Shown here one piece after another: positions 53,883 to 63,786 of a stretch of DNA of 64,000 nucleotides (position 1 is its first letter; every line of letters starts with the position of its first letter). Source of the stretch: Prevotella vespertina (GTDB lineage: Bacteria > Bacteroidota > Bacteroidia > Bacteroidales > Bacteroidaceae); the NCBI RefSeq assembly GCF_009728485.1, contig NZ_VVIQ01000008.1, forward strand, positions 58,588 through 122,587. The letters are read 5' to 3'. The position numbers were made by a program, and so were the translations under genes. The notes under the pieces are model-generated. The model did not search any database. It was not told the DNA's origin and was given only the letters and a program-made list of their open reading frames with translations.

Positions 53883-55679
53883 TTACTCGGCACTAAAATC
53901 TGCAACGAACTGACGATACATACTATACAATCGTATTCGTGAGATATATCCTACCAAATGACCATCTAAACCAACCACTGGTAAATACTGCGCCCCAGTA
54001 CTATCAAACGTCTTCATCACATCTTCCATAGGGTCATTAACACCTAATGTAGCTGCTGGAGCTGTCATAAGTTGACTCACATGAAATCGATGATAAAGCT
54101 CTGTACGGAAAATGATATGGCGAAGTTTGGTAATATCTATCTCGCCCATAAGACAGCCACTTTCATTGAGAACTGGGATATAATCATTGCGGCTCGAACT
54201 AAGGGCATGAACGAGTTGCCCCATTTCCATATCAGGAGCAACAGAGGTAAAATCACGGTCAATAATCTTATCCATTGTCATCAATGTAAGGATAGACTTG
54301 TCTGTGTGATGCGTGAGTAATTTACCTTGTTTGGCTAATCGGACAGCATAGATACTATGGTGCTCGAAAATATTAATCGTCAGATAAGAGCAGATGGTTA
54401 CTATAATTAAAGGTATAAAAAGCTGATACCCACCTGTCAATTCTGCAATCAAGAATATTCCTGTCAAGGGCGCATGCATGACAGCTGCCATGACTGCAGC
54501 CATTCCATAGAGCGTAAAATTCTTCTCTGGAACATAAACACCTAACTGTTGGATATTCCAAAGACGAGCAAAGAAGAATCCGCCAAAACCTCCAATGAAT
54601 AGTGCTGGAGCAAAAGTTCCACCACATCCACCTGCACCATTTGTAGCACTAGTAGCAAAAACCTTTGTAAGCATAACGAAACCAACATAGAGTACAAGTA
54701 AATTCGTTTGACCAGCAAACATAGAACCGCTCATAACTTGCATCCAGTCAGCCTCAGTCTTCCCCTCAATAAATAGCCCTAAGCTATTATAGCCTTCACC
54801 ATAGAGAGAAGGGAAAAGGAAGATGAGAGAGGATAGTACTAAGCCACCAACAAGTAGCTTTAGATAAGGATACTTAGAAAGTTTGCCGTAACCATTTTCG
54901 CACCACGACATAAGACGCATGAAATAAAGCGAAATAAAGCCACAAGCAATACCAAGGAGTATCGTAGGCGGTACACGTTCAAGACTCCAAAGATAATCCA
55001 TTTGGAAGTGGTACATCGGAGATCCACCTGTGAAGAAGTAAGAAAAGCATGTTGCTGTTACTGAGGAAATAAGTATTGGTAACAAAGAGGCCATGGTAAG
55101 ATCTACCATCAATACTTCTAGCGTAAAGACTAACCCTGCAATAGGAGCCTTAAAGATACCAGATACTGCAGCTGTCGCCCCACATCCCACAAGGAGCATG
55201 AGTGTACGATTGTCTAGATGAAAAATGCGTCCTAAGTTACTTCCAATAGCGGAACCCGTCAATACGATAGGAGCCTCAGCTCCAACAGAACCACCAAACC
55301 CGATTGTAATGGCAGATGCAACGATAGAAGACCATGTATTATGCGCTTTCAATCGAGATTGCTTCGTGGAAATAGCATACAGAACACGCGTAATACCATG
55401 GGAGATATTATCACGAACTATGTATTTGACAAATAAACTCGTAAGCCAAATACCGATAACAGGATAAAGCAGATAGAGCCAATTGATTGTCATCACATGG
55501 AAGCCTGAAGTAACAAGTTCCTCTATCTGACCAATAATAATATGGAGAATATAAGCAGCTAAAGAGGCAAGAAAACCAATAGCGAATGCTAGCACTAAAA
55601 CTAACTCACGATCAGATACATGCTTTTGACGCCAAACATCAAATCGAGAGAGAAAGCCTAATTTAGCCGATACTTCCAT
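53883..55679 (-). CDS. ClC-family chloride channel/antiporter with CBS pair
   Basis: A 598-residue protein. The ClC membrane domain spans residues about 20-440: the gating Glu is in GGSVGAEAPIVLTG, the second conserved loop is GAGGCGGTFAPALFIGG, and the Tyr region is AVMHAPLTGIFLI. A C-terminal CBS pair (about 455-590; TSVAPDMEMGQLVHALSS and LVGYISRIRLYSMYR) probably regulates it. The first selectivity motif is SHGITRVL rather than GSGIP, so anion preference is uncertain (Cl-, nitrate or fluoride are possible). It follows tsaC by 12 nt and precedes fmt by 54 nt. Confidence 0.9.
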   Translation of the reverse strand: MEVSAKLGFLSRFDVWRQKHVSDRELVLVLAFAIGFLASLAAYILHIIIGQIEELVTSGFHVMTINWLYLLYPVIGIWLTSLFVKYIVRDNISHGITRVLYAISTKQSRLKAHNTWSSIVASAITIGFGGSVGAEAPIVLTGSAIGSNLGRIFHLDNRTLMLLVGCGATAAVSGIFKAPIAGLVFTLEVLMVDLTMASLLPILISSVTATCFSYFFTGGSPMYHFQMDYLWSLERVPPTILLGIACGFISLYFMRLMSWCENGYGKLSKYPYLKLLVGGLVLSSLIFLFPSLYGEGYNSLGLFIEGKTEADWMQVMSGSMFAGQTNLLVLYVGFVMLTKVFATSATNGAGGCGGTFAPALFIGGFGGFFFARLWNIQQLGVYVPEKNFTLYGMAAVMAAVMHAPLTGIFLIAELTGGYQLFIPLIIVTICSYLTINIFEHHSIYAVRLAKQGKLLTHHTDKSILTLMTMDKIIDRDFTSVAPDMEMGQLVHALSSSRNDYIPVLNESGCLMGEIDITKLRHIIFRTELYHRFHVSQLMTAPAATLGVNDPMEDVMKTFDSTGAQYLPVVGLDGHLVGYISRIRLYSMYRQFVADFSAE

Positions 55680-55691
55680 CTATACGTTTAC

Positions 55692-56261
55692 TTATTTTCT
55701 AATAATTTTCACCTCACCATCAACACTCAACTTTATAATACTAGAAGGTGTATGGGGCTTATGTTCTTGACGACGAGACTGACAGACATAGTCTACACCA
55801 TCAAGTATCTCTTGAGAAATATCGCAATAGTTCTGAGCTGCAAGCTCACCGCTAATATTAGCGGATGTGCTCACAATAGCTTTTTGGAATCGATAACATA
55901 ATTCACGAGAGAAGGGTTCCTTTGTGATTCGAATGCCAATAGAACCATCTTCTGCTATCAAATTAGGTGCAAGGTTCACTGCGCCATCTAGAATTAATGT
56001 TGTTGGTTTCTCTACAGCATCAATTAGTTGCCAAGCAACATCAGGGACATTATGAACATAACGTTGTAGACGATTATCAGAATCAACCAAACAGATTAGT
56101 GCTTTAGAATCGTCTCTACGTTTCAATGAATAGACTTTTGCAACAGCTTCTGCATTGGTAGCATCACAACCAATTCCCCATACAGTATCTGTCGGATAAA
56201 GTATGATTCCGCCTTGTTTCATCACTTCAATAGCTTTTTTGATATCGTCTTCCTGATTCAT
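55692..56261 (-). CDS. tsaC: L-threonylcarbamoyladenylate synthase (TsaC/Sua5 family)
   Basis: A 189-residue protein of short TsaC type. GGIILYPTDTVWGIGCDATN is the N-terminal substrate loop, KRRDDSKALICLV the Lys/Arg site, and GSIGIRI and SANISGE later motifs. It makes the intermediate for t6A37 in ANN-decoding tRNAs. It is first in the run with ClC and fmt, so two of three genes serve tRNA. Confidence 0.93.
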   Translation of the reverse strand: MNQEDDIKKAIEVMKQGGIILYPTDTVWGIGCDATNAEAVAKVYSLKRRDDSKALICLVDSDNRLQRYVHNVPDVAWQLIDAVEKPTTLILDGAVNLAPNLIAEDGSIGIRITKEPFSRELCYRFQKAIVSTSANISGELAAQNYCDISQEILDGVDYVCQSRRQEHKPHTPSSIIKLSVDGEVKIIRK

Positions 56262-56303
56262 TTGTTGCTTTAATTAATTATAGATTAACTTTATTCCGAG
56301 TCG

Positions 56304-56311
56304 CAAAGATA
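56304..56311 (-). promoter_or_regulatory. -7 promoter element for tsaC-ClC-fmt
   Basis: TATCTTTG on the minus strand, 43 nt before the ATG at 56261. Confidence 0.6.
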
Positions 56312-56346
56312 TAGTAAAAAAGTGAGAACACAAAATAAAACAACAA

Positions 56347-56428
56347 AAAAGGCTAACGCTATTAAGATAGGGACTCCAGAGTATGATATTATCTCAAGAA
56401 TCACATCTAATATTAACGTTAACCTTTT
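56347..56428 (-). terminator. Terminator of the ROK kinase gene
   Basis: AAAAGGCTAACG (56347-56358) pairs with CGTTAACCTTTT (56417-56428) with one mismatch and a 58-nt internal region. On the minus strand a TTTTTTGTTG run follows. Confidence 0.6.
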
Positions 56429-56539
56429 CTTTTAGCTTGAGAGAACTTAATTTAAAAAAGAAGCAACTATAGTTCTATGCAAATATAGATATACGAACTT
56501 AGGCTTTACCTTTTATATATTAAGTCGAATATCTTTAAA

Positions 56540-57541
56540 TTACAACTCCCATCCAATAGCAGATGCACCAAGAACAGCTGCTGCGGCATCATCAAGTGAA
56601 CTTACCAAGAACTTTGGCTTATCACGGAAAATCTCCAAAGCATTCTCTCTATAAGCACGAATTAATGGCTCCATCAACAAGTCACCCGCTTTTGTTAAAC
56701 CTCCAAAGAAGATAAATGCTTCAGGAGAAGAGAATGTCGCAAAATCAGCACATGCTTCACCTAACATCTTTCCAGTAAATTCATATACACGCTTTGCAAG
56801 TGCATCACCACGACCTGCTGCAATAGAAACATCAAGAGATGTAATCTCATCTATATTCAACTCACGCAATAAAGAATCTTCGTCACTCTCTTTTAGGAAC
56901 TCACGAGCAGTACGTGCAACGCCAGTTGCAGAACAATAAGCCTCAAGACAGCCTGTACGACCACAACCACAGCTACGTCCCTTTTCGCCACGAACCATAA
57001 TCACGTGACCAAGCTCACCGGCAAAACCATCTGAGCCATAAACCATCTGACCATTAATCACAATACCAGAACCTACGCCAGTACCAAGGGTAATCATAAT
57101 GAAATCCTTCATTCCACGTGCAACTCCATACTGCATTTCACCGATAGCAGCAGCATTAGCATCATTGGTAAGACCAACAGGAATACCTAACTTCTCTGAA
57201 AACATATCACCCAATGGCACAACACCATCATGTCCCCATGACAAATTTGGTGCAAATTCTATCGTACCACGATAGAAATTACCATTAGGAGCACCAATAC
57301 CCATAGCACGGAATTGTCCTATTCCACCATACTTTGCAATAAGTGGCTTCAATGCTTCAACACCAGCCTCTACAAAGTCATCTACTGTTTTATAGGCCTG
57401 CGTCTTAATTGAATTTGTCGCAAGTACCTGTCCACGCTGATCAACGACACCGAAGACAGCATTTGTTCCTCCCAAATCCAAGCCAATAACAAATGGCTTT
57501 TCTAAACCAGTTACAACTGGTTTCTGTTCTGTTACGTCCAT
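56540..57541 (-). CDS. ROK-family sugar kinase, probable glucokinase
   Basis: A 333-residue protein. The ATP site is FVIGLDLGGTNAVFGVVD, the catalytic Asp is in LTNDANAAAIGEMQYG, the zinc motif is GRSCGCGRTGCLEAY, and ITLGTGVGSGIVI is the phosphate 2 loop. The sequence fits Bacteroidetes glucokinase more than NagC-type regulators, since no HTH domain is present. It phosphorylates glucose (or possibly other hexoses). It is a single gene with its own promoter and terminator. Confidence 0.9.
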   Translation of the reverse strand: MDVTEQKPVVTGLEKPFVIGLDLGGTNAVFGVVDQRGQVLATNSIKTQAYKTVDDFVEAGVEALKPLIAKYGGIGQFRAMGIGAPNGNFYRGTIEFAPNLSWGHDGVVPLGDMFSEKLGIPVGLTNDANAAAIGEMQYGVARGMKDFIMITLGTGVGSGIVINGQMVYGSDGFAGELGHVIMVRGEKGRSCGCGRTGCLEAYCSATGVARTAREFLKESDEDSLLRELNIDEITSLDVSIAAGRGDALAKRVYEFTGKMLGEACADFATFSSPEAFIFFGGLTKAGDLLMEPLIRAYRENALEIFRDKPKFLVSSLDDAAAAVLGASAIGWEL

Positions 57542-57578
57542 ATGACCTACTAAGTTTTTAGTTTAATTATACTTGGAG

Positions 57579-57586
57579 CAAAGTTA
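57579..57586 (-). promoter_or_regulatory. -7 promoter element for the ROK kinase gene
   Basis: TAACTTTG on the minus strand, 38 nt before the ATG at 57541. Confidence 0.55.
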
Positions 57587-57673
57587 TGAAAAAACTAGAA
57601 TACCACAAAGTTTTGTTAGGTAAATTTGTTTTTCTCACATAATTTTTGCAATTTTGCACCCAAAATAACAAGC

Positions 57674-58360
57674 ATGCAATTTCCTATTCAATTAGATATA
57701 CTGGATTTTATCTTTAAAGGTTTGTTGATTGGTATTATCGCATCAGCACCTATGGGTCCAGTCGGAATATTATGTATTCAGCGTACTTTAAATAAAGGAC
57801 GTTGGTATGGTTTTATAACAGGTATTGGCGCTGCCGTTAGTGATACTATTTATGCTCTTATAGTTGGTTTAGGTATGAGTTTTATCATGGGGCCTTTACA
57901 AAACCCTACTTATAAACTCATACTCCAAATATCAGGGAGTGTCTTACTCTTATTATTTGGACTTTATTGTTTTAAGTCAAATCCAATGAAGAAAGTACAC
58001 CAAAGCGGAAAGACTAAGGGTAGTATTTTTCACAATGGATTGACCGCATTTCTCGTAACATTCTCAAATCCATTGATCATCTTCCTATTCATGGCTTGTT
58101 TTGCACAATTTGCTTTTGTACAACCAGGGCAGACGTTTGAGATGATTGTAGGTTTCGCTTGTATCCCAGCAGGAGCATTATTATGGTGGTATGGTTTAAC
58201 ATGGCTTATCGACAGAATTCGAGGAAAGTTCGATGTCAATGGTATTCTTATAATAAATAAGGTGATTGGTTCTATTGTTATTTTATTTTCGATTATCATG
58301 CTCTTAGGAACGGTATTCAATCTTTATCACCTTCCTACGGTCGATGGTCTGATGAAATAA
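57674..58360 (+). CDS. LysE/RhtB-family exporter
   Basis: A 228-residue protein from the ATG at 57674. The longer frame from 57626 adds 16 residues without a sensible start. It has six membrane segments. The first carries FKGLLIGIIASAPMGPVGIL with the LysE GPVG signature, followed by GFITGIGAAVSDTIYALIVG and FLVTFSNPLIIFLFMACFA. It exports amino acids or related small molecules; substrate unknown. It is first in the run LysE-DUF4924-rfbD-prfC with gaps of 22, 13 and 14 nt. Confidence 0.88.
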   Translation: MQFPIQLDILDFIFKGLLIGIIASAPMGPVGILCIQRTLNKGRWYGFITGIGAAVSDTIYALIVGLGMSFIMGPLQNPTYKLILQISGSVLLLLFGLYCFKSNPMKKVHQSGKTKGSIFHNGLTAFLVTFSNPLIIFLFMACFAQFAFVQPGQTFEMIVGFACIPAGALLWWYGLTWLIDRIRGKFDVNGILIINKVIGSIVILFSIIMLLGTVFNLYHLPTVDGLMK

Positions 58361-58382
58361 ATACAAATAATAGGTATTTTAT

Positions 58383-58991
58383 ATGTTTGTTGCAAAAGAA
58401 TTAAGAAAAAAGAGTGTAGCAGAATATCTGCTTTATATGTGGCAGATTGAAGATATCATTCGAGCTTATGGATGTTCACTCACAAGAATACGTACCGAAT
58501 ATATTGATCAATTTCAATATACTGACGAACAAAAGGAAGAAGAGGAGGATTGGTTTGGTGATCTTGTAAGAATGATGAATCAAGAAGGTTGCCGTGAGGG
58601 AGGTCACTTACAGATTAATAAGGTCTTGATGCAAGGACTTACAGAACTTCATAAAGAGTTACTCCAATCTTCTAAGTTCCCTTTTTATTCAGCAGAATAT
58701 TATCGTGTCTTACCTTTCATTGTTGAACTAAGAGGTAAGACTAAACGTACTGCTGATAAAATGGCAAAGACAAATGACAATCGATTGAAGGATGTAGCTT
58801 CTCAACTTTCAAAAAGTGAAATAGAGACATGCTTTGACTTGCTCTATGGAGTCATGATGCTTCGCCTACAAAAGAAAGAGATTACACCAGAAACAGAGCG
58901 TGCCTTAAAAGAAGTAACAACTTTTATTGGTATGCTATCCGACTATTACATAAAGGACAAGACAGAGGGGTTAGACTTCGGTGAAGAATAA
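58383..58991 (+). CDS. DUF4924-family protein
   Basis: A 202-residue soluble, mostly helical protein with a start typical of the family (MFVAKELRKKSVAEYLLYMW). The rest is charged (QKEEEEDWFGDLVRMMNQEG), with a late LLYGVMMLRLQKKEI and a C-terminal EFG-like acidic end. The family is confined to Bacteroidetes as far as I know, with no assigned function. It is consistently placed near rfbD and prfC. Confidence 0.75.
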   Translation: MFVAKELRKKSVAEYLLYMWQIEDIIRAYGCSLTRIRTEYIDQFQYTDEQKEEEEDWFGDLVRMMNQEGCREGGHLQINKVLMQGLTELHKELLQSSKFPFYSAEYYRVLPFIVELRGKTKRTADKMAKTNDNRLKDVASQLSKSEIETCFDLLYGVMMLRLQKKEITPETERALKEVTTFIGMLSDYYIKDKTEGLDFGEE

Positions 58992-59004
58992 AAATAATAA
59001 GGGT

Positions 59005-59889
59005 ATGAATATTTTAGTTACAGGTGCAAATGGACAACTCGGTAATGAGATGCAGATTGTATCTCAAAAGAGTAAAGACAAGTATATCTTCACAGACGTA
59101 TGTGATGGTTATACTAAGTTAGACATCACTAATTTGGAGGCTATACGCAAAATGGTGAAAGACAATGATATTAAATGTATCATCAATTGCGCAGCTTGGA
59201 CAAATGTTGACAAAGCAGAAACTGCAGGCGAGATTGTTGAGACGCTCAATGCTATTGCTCCTGAGAATCTTGCGATTGCAATGAAAGAAGTAAATGGTTT
59301 ACTTGTTCATATCAGCACTGATTATGTCTTTGGAGGCGACCCTTATAATACTCCTTGTAAAGAAGACATGAAAGGTACTCCGACAGGCGTATATGGTTTA
59401 ACCAAATTACATGGCGAACAAAAGATTCAAGCAACAGGAGTGAAACATATCATCCTCCGTACTGCCTGGTTGTATAGCGAATTTGGTCATAACTTTGTTA
59501 AGACAATGATTAATCTTACAGCAACAAAGCCACAATTGAAAGTTGTTTTTGACCAATGTGGCACTCCAACTTATGCTGGCGATTTAGCTGATGCTATCTA
59601 CGATATTGTCGAGCAACGCAAATATGAAGGAAACAATGGTATCTATCATTTCTCTAACGAAGGTGTTTGCAGCTGGTATGACTTTACTATTAAGATTGCA
59701 GAACTTGTTGGCAATCGTAATTGTGATATACAACCTTGCCATAGTGATGAATTTCCATCACCTGTTACACGCCCAGCCTATTCTGTACTTGACAAGACAA
59801 AGATTAAAGAAACCTTTGGTATTAAGATTCCTTATTGGGAAGACTCATTAAAGAAATGTATCAAAGGATTACAAGAACAAGACAAATAA
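59005..59889 (+). CDS. rfbD: dTDP-4-dehydrorhamnose reductase
   Basis: A 294-residue protein from the ATG at 59005. A GTG at 58981 would overlap the previous gene and adds an unusual Lys/Asn start. The Rossmann motif is NILVTGANGQLGNEM, the catalytic Ser-Thr-Tyr-Lys set lies in ISTDYVFGG and YGLTKLHGEQ, and WLYSEFGHNFVKTM is also typical. It performs the last step to dTDP-L-rhamnose. The rest of the rml pathway is not in the window. Confidence 0.92.
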   Translation: MNILVTGANGQLGNEMQIVSQKSKDKYIFTDVCDGYTKLDITNLEAIRKMVKDNDIKCIINCAAWTNVDKAETAGEIVETLNAIAPENLAIAMKEVNGLLVHISTDYVFGGDPYNTPCKEDMKGTPTGVYGLTKLHGEQKIQATGVKHIILRTAWLYSEFGHNFVKTMINLTATKPQLKVVFDQCGTPTYAGDLADAIYDIVEQRKYEGNNGIYHFSNEGVCSWYDFTIKIAELVGNRNCDIQPCHSDEFPSPVTRPAYSVLDKTKIKETFGIKIPYWEDSLKKCIKGLQEQDK

Positions 59890-59903
59890 CATAAAGAATT
59901 TAA

Positions 59904-61472
59904 ATGAACGAAATAGAACGCAGACGAACTTTTGCCATTATCTCACACCCTGATGCTGGTAAAACTACATTGACAGAGAAATTCCTGCTCTTCGGTGGAC
60001 AAATTCAAGTGGCTGGTGCTGTTAAGAACAATAAGATTCGTAAGACAGCAACATCTGACTGGATGGATATTGAAAAGCAACGTGGTATATCGGTGTCAAC
60101 CTCTGTGATGGAGTTCGATTACGAGGGGTATAAGGTAAACATTCTAGATACTCCTGGTCACCAAGACTTCGCCGAAGATACTTATCGTACTCTAACAGCT
60201 GTGGATTCTGCCATCATCGTTGTCGACTCTGCAAAAGGTGTTGAGGCACAAACGCGTAAGTTAATGGAAGTTTGCCGTATGCGTAACACGCCTGTTATCA
60301 TTTTCATTAATAAGATGGACCGTGAAGGTCGTGATCCTTTCGACGTATTAGATGAATTGGAGGAAGAACTTCAAATCAGTGTGCGTCCATTATCATGGCC
60401 TATCGGTCAAGGTCAACGCTTTAAGGGTGTATATAACATCTACGAACAACAATTAAACCTTTTCACACCCAACAAGCAACGAGTTACTGAGAAGGTGGAA
60501 GTAGATATCAACTCTAAAGAACTTGAAGAGCATGTTGGTGTCGAATTCTCTGAACAACTCCGCAATGATCTCGAATTGGTTAATGGGGTCTATCCAGAAT
60601 TTGATGTTGATGGCTATCGACGTGCAGAAGTGGCACCAGTATTCTTCGGCTCTGCCTTGAATAACTTCGGTGTACAGGAACTCTTAAATTGTTTTGTAGA
60701 GATAGCTCCAAGCCCACGACCAACGAAGGCAGAAGAGAGAATCGTAGAACCTACAGAGCCAAAGTTCACAGGCTTTATCTTTAAGATTACCGCCAACATC
60801 GACCCTAACCATCGTAGTTGTATTGCTTTTTGCAAGGTTTGCTCTGGTAAATTCCAACGTAACCAGCCCTATTTGCATGTACGCAATGGCAAAACAATGC
60901 GTTTCTCCTCCCCTACTCAATTTATGGCACAGCGCAAGAGTACGGTAGAAGAGGCTTACCCTGGAGATATTGTTGGTCTCCCAGACAATGCTGGGGTATT
61001 CAAGATTGGTGATACTTTAACAGAAGGCGAATTGATTCACTTCCGTGGTTTACCAAGTTTCTCTCCTGAGCTCTTCAAATACATTGAGAATGATGATCCT
61101 ATGAAGTCTAAGCAATTCCTTAAAGGTATTGAGCAATTAATGAACGAAGGTGTAGCGCAATCATTCGTTAATCAATTCAATAATCGCCGTATTGTTGGTA
61201 CTGTTGGACAACTACAGTTCGAGGTCATCCAATACCGATTGGAACACGAATATAATGCGAAATGCCGCTGGGAGCCAGTTCATCTATACAAGGCTTGCTG
61301 GATTGAAGCTGATGACGAAACGGAACTAGAGAATTTCAAGAAACGTAAGTATCAGTACATGGCAAAGGATAATGAAGGGCGTGACGTCTTCCTCGCTGAT
61401 TCCAGTTATGTTTTGAGTATGGCTCAACAAGACTTCGAACATATTCGTTTCCACTTCACAAGTGAGTTCTAG
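59904..61472 (+). CDS. prfC: Peptide chain release factor 3
   Basis: A 522-residue translational GTPase. G1 is [10 protein letters not shown], switch [13 protein letters not shown]3 DTPGHQDF with the catalytic His present, G4 NKMDREG. The RF3-type domains II and III follow, ending in [14 protein letters not shown]. It recycles RF1/RF2 from the ribosome. It is last in the run, followed by a clear terminator. It contrasts with the EF-G2 here, which lacks the His. Confidence 0.96.
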   Translation: MNEIERRRTFAIISHPDAGKTTLTEKFLLFGGQIQVAGAVKNNKIRKTATSDWMDIEKQRGISVSTSVMEFDYEGYKVNILDTPGHQDFAEDTYRTLTAVDSAIIVVDSAKGVEAQTRKLMEVCRMRNTPVIIFINKMDREGRDPFDVLDELEEELQISVRPLSWPIGQGQRFKGVYNIYEQQLNLFTPNKQRVTEKVEVDINSKELEEHVGVEFSEQLRNDLELVNGVYPEFDVDGYRRAEVAPVFFGSALNNFGVQELLNCFVEIAPSPRPTKAEERIVEPTEPKFTGFIFKITANIDPNHRSCIAFCKVCSGKFQRNQPYLHVRNGKTMRFSSPTQFMAQRKSTVEEAYPGDIVGLPDNAGVFKIGDTLTEGELIHFRGLPSFSPELFKYIENDDPMKSKQFLKGIEQLMNEGVAQSFVNQFNNRRIVGTVGQLQFEVIQYRLEHEYNAKCRWEPVHLYKACWIEADDETELENFKKRKYQYMAKDNEGRDVFLADSSYVLSMAQQDFEHIRFHFTSEF

Positions 61473-61556
61473 ATTAGGAAGACAATATTAGCTTTATACA
61501 CGCTTATAAAGCTAATTGTTGATATAAAGGAAATACTTTCCCCACATAATATAGTT

Positions 61557-61590
61557 AAGGGCTGAAATCCTCATTGGGATGTCAGCCCTT
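61557..61590 (+). terminator. Terminator of prfC
   Basis: AAGGGCTGA (61557-61565) pairs with TCAGCCCTT (61582-61590); inner ATCC/GGAT pairs too. Confidence 0.75.
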
Positions 61591-61928
61591 CTGCTATATT
61601 CACCCTATACCCCACTTTCCACATCAATGATATGCCCTTCTCAAATAAAGAGGAGTTCCCTTTGGTAACTATATTGCCATAAACACAAAATAATTAGTAT
61701 CCTAATCGTTCTCTGTTAAGTATCTCTACCATGTAAAAGGAAGAACAAGTATTCAGAGCTTTATTCTATCGTTTTATACACGCCTGTATAATCAGTTATA
61801 CATCACGAGATAATTTCTAAAATGTATCTAATTGAAAATAAAGAAGTTACCTTGCTATACAAACTAAACAGGTAACGATTTGGAAACGAGCGAAGTGCCA
61901 TTAACCGCAGGTTTCTGCATCAACAAAG

Positions 61929-61983
61929 AACGCTTGTTATTCTGTTTACAAAGATAATACTTTATTACCGAATAACAAGCGTT
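61929..61983 (-). terminator. Terminator at the end of the mobilization genes
   Basis: AACGCTTGTTATTC (61929-61942) is perfectly complementary to GAATAACAAGCGTT (61970-61983). On the minus strand it lies 61 nt after the relaxase stop. Confidence 0.7.
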
Positions 61984-62043
61984 TTTAATGAGATATTCTT
62001 CTTTCTGCATTTTTGTAATGCTGATTTTGTCGCTGTAATGGGA

Positions 62044-63105
62044 TTATAATCCTCGTCCTCGCTTCTTCTTTCTGTTGGCTTGATATCTGAGTCTGCGCTG
62101 CCACACAGCTTCGGCATAGTCATCGCTCTGTGTGGATGGTGTAATCAAATCGCCCAACCCTTCCATTAGTTCATCGGCTGCACTAACAATGGTGTCTGCT
62201 ACTGCACCAATGGGATTCTGTACTTGTGAGGTATCATTTTCTCGTGAGATAGAGGAACGGCTTGGAGGTACGAGTTGGTAACCTGTATCAGGTTGTTCTT
62301 TCTTTTCTATTGGCTCTTGTATCGTTTGGTGTGGTTTCTTCTGTTCTTCCTTGTTGGTTGTTTCAAAGTTCTTCTGCAAGGAATGGTAGCCGAACTCCCT
62401 GCCTATCTCGGAAGCTTTGAATGTCTGTCCACAGTAGGAGAACTTCAAACCATAGACCTTGCTCTGCTTGTTCTTCATACGCTCTATGGTTACTCCATGC
62501 TTGTTCAACTCATAGAGGAACATAGAATGTCCTGTGATACCTGTACTTTTGTACTTTTCAAGTAGGGCATAGCATATTCTTTGTAGTTCTCTCTTTGTTT
62601 CCTCTCTTGTGGGATTGGCTTTTGCTTTCTGATGTTTCCTTTCAGCTTTGATTTCCTTGGCGATGGTCAAGCCTTTCTCTCTGCTGATTTCCTCTGTTAT
62701 CTTTGCAGCCTTGTTGCTTACGAATGTGGTGTCATAGACTTCGCCGTATAGGCTGATACGGTTGGCGATAATATGGATATGTCTGTTATCTGTATCCTTG
62801 TGCGTTACCGCCACCCATTGGTGGTTGTCAAGTCCCATTCGCTTGGCAAACAAATGGGCTATCCCCATAAGCTCGGATACAGGCAGTCTTTTCTCATCTT
62901 GTGGTGCGATGCCTATTTCAATACGGAGGAACTTATTCCTGCAACGGCTGTTATAGTCGCTGACCATCTTCATTTCCTCGTAGATAGTCTTCGGCTCTGT
63001 GCTGCAAAGATTGTGGAAAGCAAGCCGACTGCCGAGTTTGCCTTCCCTAAATATATAGTCCAAAGCCGTGCTACCATGCGCTATCGCCTTACACTTTCCT
63101 ATCAT
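62044..63105 (-). CDS. Mobilization relaxase (MobA/VirD2-like nuclease)
   Basis: A 353-residue protein. The relaxase domain covers about residues 1-230: a Tyr near STALDYIFRE (motif I), and the metal-binding motif HKDTDNRHIHIIANR (motif III). The C-terminal third is hydrophilic with basic ends (RYQANRKKKRGRGL). It nicks at oriT and leads the strand during conjugal transfer helped by another element. It overlaps the MobC-like gene by 17 nt. Base composition is a little richer in GC than the neighbouring backbone genes. Confidence 0.88.
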   Translation of the reverse strand: MIGKCKAIAHGSTALDYIFREGKLGSRLAFHNLCSTEPKTIYEEMKMVSDYNSRCRNKFLRIEIGIAPQDEKRLPVSELMGIAHLFAKRMGLDNHQWVAVTHKDTDNRHIHIIANRISLYGEVYDTTFVSNKAAKITEEISREKGLTIAKEIKAERKHQKAKANPTREETKRELQRICYALLEKYKSTGITGHSMFLYELNKHGVTIERMKNKQSKVYGLKFSYCGQTFKASEIGREFGYHSLQKNFETTNKEEQKKPHQTIQEPIEKKEQPDTGYQLVPPSRSSISRENDTSQVQNPIGAVADTIVSAADELMEGLGDLITPSTQSDDYAEAVWQRRLRYQANRKKKRGRGL

Positions 63106-63520
63106 CTCTCTTCATATTTAAGACCTTATATATCTCATCGTCTACACGAAATTTGGGGTCGTAGAATCGCTTAAATGCTTCTTTGGCACATAAGGAAAGG
63201 TTCTTAGTGATATGTACCCACCTTTCATCCTTAACCTTGATAAGGTTAGAAATCTGCCCATAGAACCGTCCTGTATGCTGAAGTATGGCAATGGCTTCCC
63301 TTTCATTGTCGGTCATCTTGGGAACGGCTGCCACCTCTCCATTTAAGAGTATCTCACGGCAGTAGTCGGAGAACTTACGTCCCGCACTTTCCGCCTTTGA
63401 CTTAATACGTTGCTTTTCCTCTAAGGTGCATCTTACTTTGATGAACTCTGTCTTGTTCATCTTCTGCTCTTCCTTATTCTGTTGCTGCCATTTGGCAGTC
63501 TTTTTATTATATCTGTTCAT
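63089..63520 (-). CDS. MobC-like relaxosome accessory protein
   Basis: A 143-residue protein; a start at Met21 (63460, MNKTEFIKVRCTLEEKQRIK) would give 123 residues and may be the true one, since the first 20 are basic filler. The N-terminal half fits a ribbon-helix-helix DNA-binding fold (IKVRCTLEEKQRIKSKAESA), and the rest matches MobC-type proteins (ILQHTGRFYGQISNLIKVKD). It helps the relaxase open oriT. The candidate oriT is just upstream. Confidence 0.82.
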   Translation of the reverse strand: MNRYNKKTAKWQQQNKEEQKMNKTEFIKVRCTLEEKQRIKSKAESAGRKFSDYCREILLNGEVAAVPKMTDNEREAIAILQHTGRFYGQISNLIKVKDERWVHITKNLSLCAKEAFKRFYDPKFRVDDEIYKVLNMKRDDRKV

Positions 63521-63613
63521 ATAAGTTTCCTTGAAAGTTAATCATTGCAGATGATTCGTTGTTGCTTAATTCCCGAACACTGACCGATGAGAACGTAGTG
63601 ATTACGGTCTTAT

Positions 63614-63665
63614 CTCCCCGACAATCTAACGAGGGGAGCTGGGCGCAGTTTGTGGGTACAAACTG
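63614..63665 (-). other. Candidate oriT: two stem-loops upstream of the mob genes
   Basis: CTCCCC (63614-63619) pairs with GGGGAG (63633-63638). CAGTTTGT (63646-63653) pairs with ACAAACTG (63658-63665) around a GGGT loop. Tandem stem-loops directly upstream of a MobC-relaxase pair are typical of oriT. The nick site is not identified. Confidence 0.45.
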
Positions 63666-63786
63666 ACGTCTTGCAATGCTACCGAACAAACCATTTACGC
63701 TTAAAACATTTTATAGCCTAAAAACGAATGCCGTGCATTCTATGACTAACTGCGTTCGTGGCATTCTCACAGAGAACTAAACCGAA

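Larger units (their letters stand above)
61473..62043. other. 571-bp region between prfC and the mobilizable element
   Basis: It holds the prfC terminator (61557-61590) and the relaxase-side terminator (61929-61983). Between them are about 340 bp of sequence with no gene. The element's left end probably lies here; I cannot place an attachment site without the other end. Confidence 0.6.

Noticed and set aside
63507..63689. A 60-codon minus-strand open frame over the oriT candidate
   Set aside because: It covers the stem-loops and overlaps the MobC-like start; no domain and no promoter. Better explained as noncoding oriT DNA.
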